Source: Alphaproteobacteria bacterium (GTDB lineage Bacteria > Pseudomonadota > Alphaproteobacteria > Puniceispirillales > UBA1172). Taken from it: a stretch of DNA of 5,460 nt. This document shows, piece after piece, positions 4,781 to 5,460 of the stretch. Location of the stretch: positions 1-5,460 of the forward strand of contig JAGWAQ010000117.1 of the NCBI GenBank assembly GCA_021296375.1. Direction: 5' to 3'. The position numbers and the translations under genes were made by a program. The notes beneath the pieces are model-generated. The model was not told the DNA's origin. It did no database searches and worked only from the letters and a program-made list of their open reading frames with translations. Every line of letters begins with the position of its first letter. Within the stretch, counting starts at the first letter, position 1.

Positions 4781-5460
4781 ATGACCATGTTTGATGATAT
4801 GTTGCCCGAAGGCTTTGCCCCGCTTGCATCTGAACCTGTGTTCGACCCGGCCCGACATCTTCAGCTTGAAGAGCCGTCGGAGATCATTTCCCTGACGGAA
4901 TTTGGCTATAGCGCCGAGGATATTGCCGAATGCCCGTCGGATTTCGCAGTCACCAATATTTTTCGTATGATGAGTGATGAGGGCGTCGCCTGCCTTTATG
5001 ACGTCTGCAAACAGCTGGAGGCCTTCACCACCAGCAATGCCCGCATCCAGCGCAACACCCGCGGCGGGGTTTATCGTTCGAAATTTCTGCGGGATCTTTG
5101 CCTTGACCCTGAGCTGTCCAGCTTTCTGTCGCGAATTTCCGGTGTTGAACTGCTGCCCCATACCATTGCCCATCAACTCGGGCATCTGAATTACGCCCCG
5201 AAAGAGGTGGGGGATAATGTCGACAAATGGCATGTCGACACCCTGCGCTATGATTTCGTGATGTTTGTCACTGACCCGAAAGCCAATCAAGGCGGGGCGT
5301 TCCAGTATTATCGCGGCACCAAGCATGAGGTTACTGCCCTGACAAAAGCCGGGCAACCGCTTGACCCCGCCAAGATTGTCAGCCCTGACATGCCCGGGCC
5401 TGGCTACGCCATCATGCAGCAGGGCAATATGGTGGTTCACCAGGCCAAGGGACTGACCGC
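4781..5460 (+). CDS. Fe(II)/2-oxoglutarate-type oxygenase, 3' end outside window
   Basis: The frame is open from ATG 4781 to the right edge (226 full codons), so the C-terminus is missing. The core has HQLGHLNYAPKEVGDNVDKW (131-150), then H151-V-D153 in WHVDTLRYDFVMFVTD, GGAFQYYRG (171-179) and MVVHQAKGLT (217-226) with H220. An HxD pair plus a distal His about 67 residues later is the iron-binding facial triad of this double-stranded beta-helix superfamily, which couples 2-oxoglutarate decarboxylation to oxidation of a substrate. The arginine expected to bind 2-oxoglutarate after the second His would lie past the edge. The H-to-H spacing and the HxxGHxN block before the triad are reminiscent of the BesD/HalD group acting on free amino acids. 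There an HxG marks halogenases, so the Asp here would indicate a hydroxylase. That subgroup placement is tentative. CAGGA, eight bases upstream, supports the start; M3 and M7 are alternatives. No signal peptide is seen. Confidence 0.8.
   Translation, partial: MTMFDDMLPEGFAPLASEPVFDPARHLQLEEPSEIISLTEFGYSAEDIAECPSDFAVTNIFRMMSDEGVACLYDVCKQLEAFTTSNARIQRNTRGGVYRSKFLRDLCLDPELSSFLSRISGVELLPHTIAHQLGHLNYAPKEVGDNVDKWHVDTLRYDFVMFVTDPKANQGGAFQYYRGTKHEVTALTKAGQPLDPAKIVSPDMPGPGYAIMQQGNMVVHQAKGLT

Noticed and set aside
4748..5440. Minus-strand open frame of 230 codons opposite the oxygenase gene.
   Set aside because: The plus strand carries an iron-binding HxD...H triad and conserved blocks. The minus frame resembles no family I know and is explained by GC-rich codon bias.

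Overview
The window looks like chromosomal DNA of an alphaproteobacterium, plausibly a marine lineage of the Rhodospirillales/SAR116/Rhodobacterales type. This is inferred from moderately high GC, strong AAGGAGG-type ribosome binding sites, and the gene families: a CysG-type siroheme synthase, a COG0687 solute-binding protein of the 'VVSWGGAY' type, a tandem Lin0512 pair and an EamA exporter. I see no tRNA, rRNA, CRISPR array, insertion sequence or phage gene.

Layout. Positions 1-1039 (minus) hold the N-terminal 346 codons of a CysG-like protein. It has a well-preserved Met8/precorrin-2 dehydrogenase domain, then the start of an atypical uroporphyrinogen methyltransferase domain that carries seven in-frame copies of a 15-bp repeat (DHRAI-type pentapeptides). 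Positions 1186-1578 (minus) encode a 130-residue stand-alone SET-domain protein. Positions 1579-1743 are a divergent intergenic stretch with two marked inverted repeats. Positions 1744-2610 (plus) encode a ten-helix EamA/DMT transporter. It converges on a periplasmic solute-binding protein gene (2674-3792, minus), which starts with TTG, has its own promoter and ends at a clear intrinsic terminator. Positions 3905-4261 and 4258-4668 (minus) are two paralogous Lin0512-family genes overlapping by ATGA. A 112-bp AT-rich divergent spacer separates them from a Fe(II)/2-oxoglutarate-type oxygenase (4781 to the right edge, plus), which is cut off by the window.

How the parts may work together. The left half (siroheme synthesis, SET protein, exporter) shows no obvious shared pathway. 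On the right, an orphan solute-binding protein, a translationally coupled pair of uncharacterised Lin0512 proteins and a divergent small-molecule-type oxygenase could form a small uptake-and-modification module for an amine or amino-acid-like compound. That link rests only on proximity and shared intergenic space. The most distinctive sequence-level signal is the pentapeptide-coding tandem repeat in the siroheme synthase gene.
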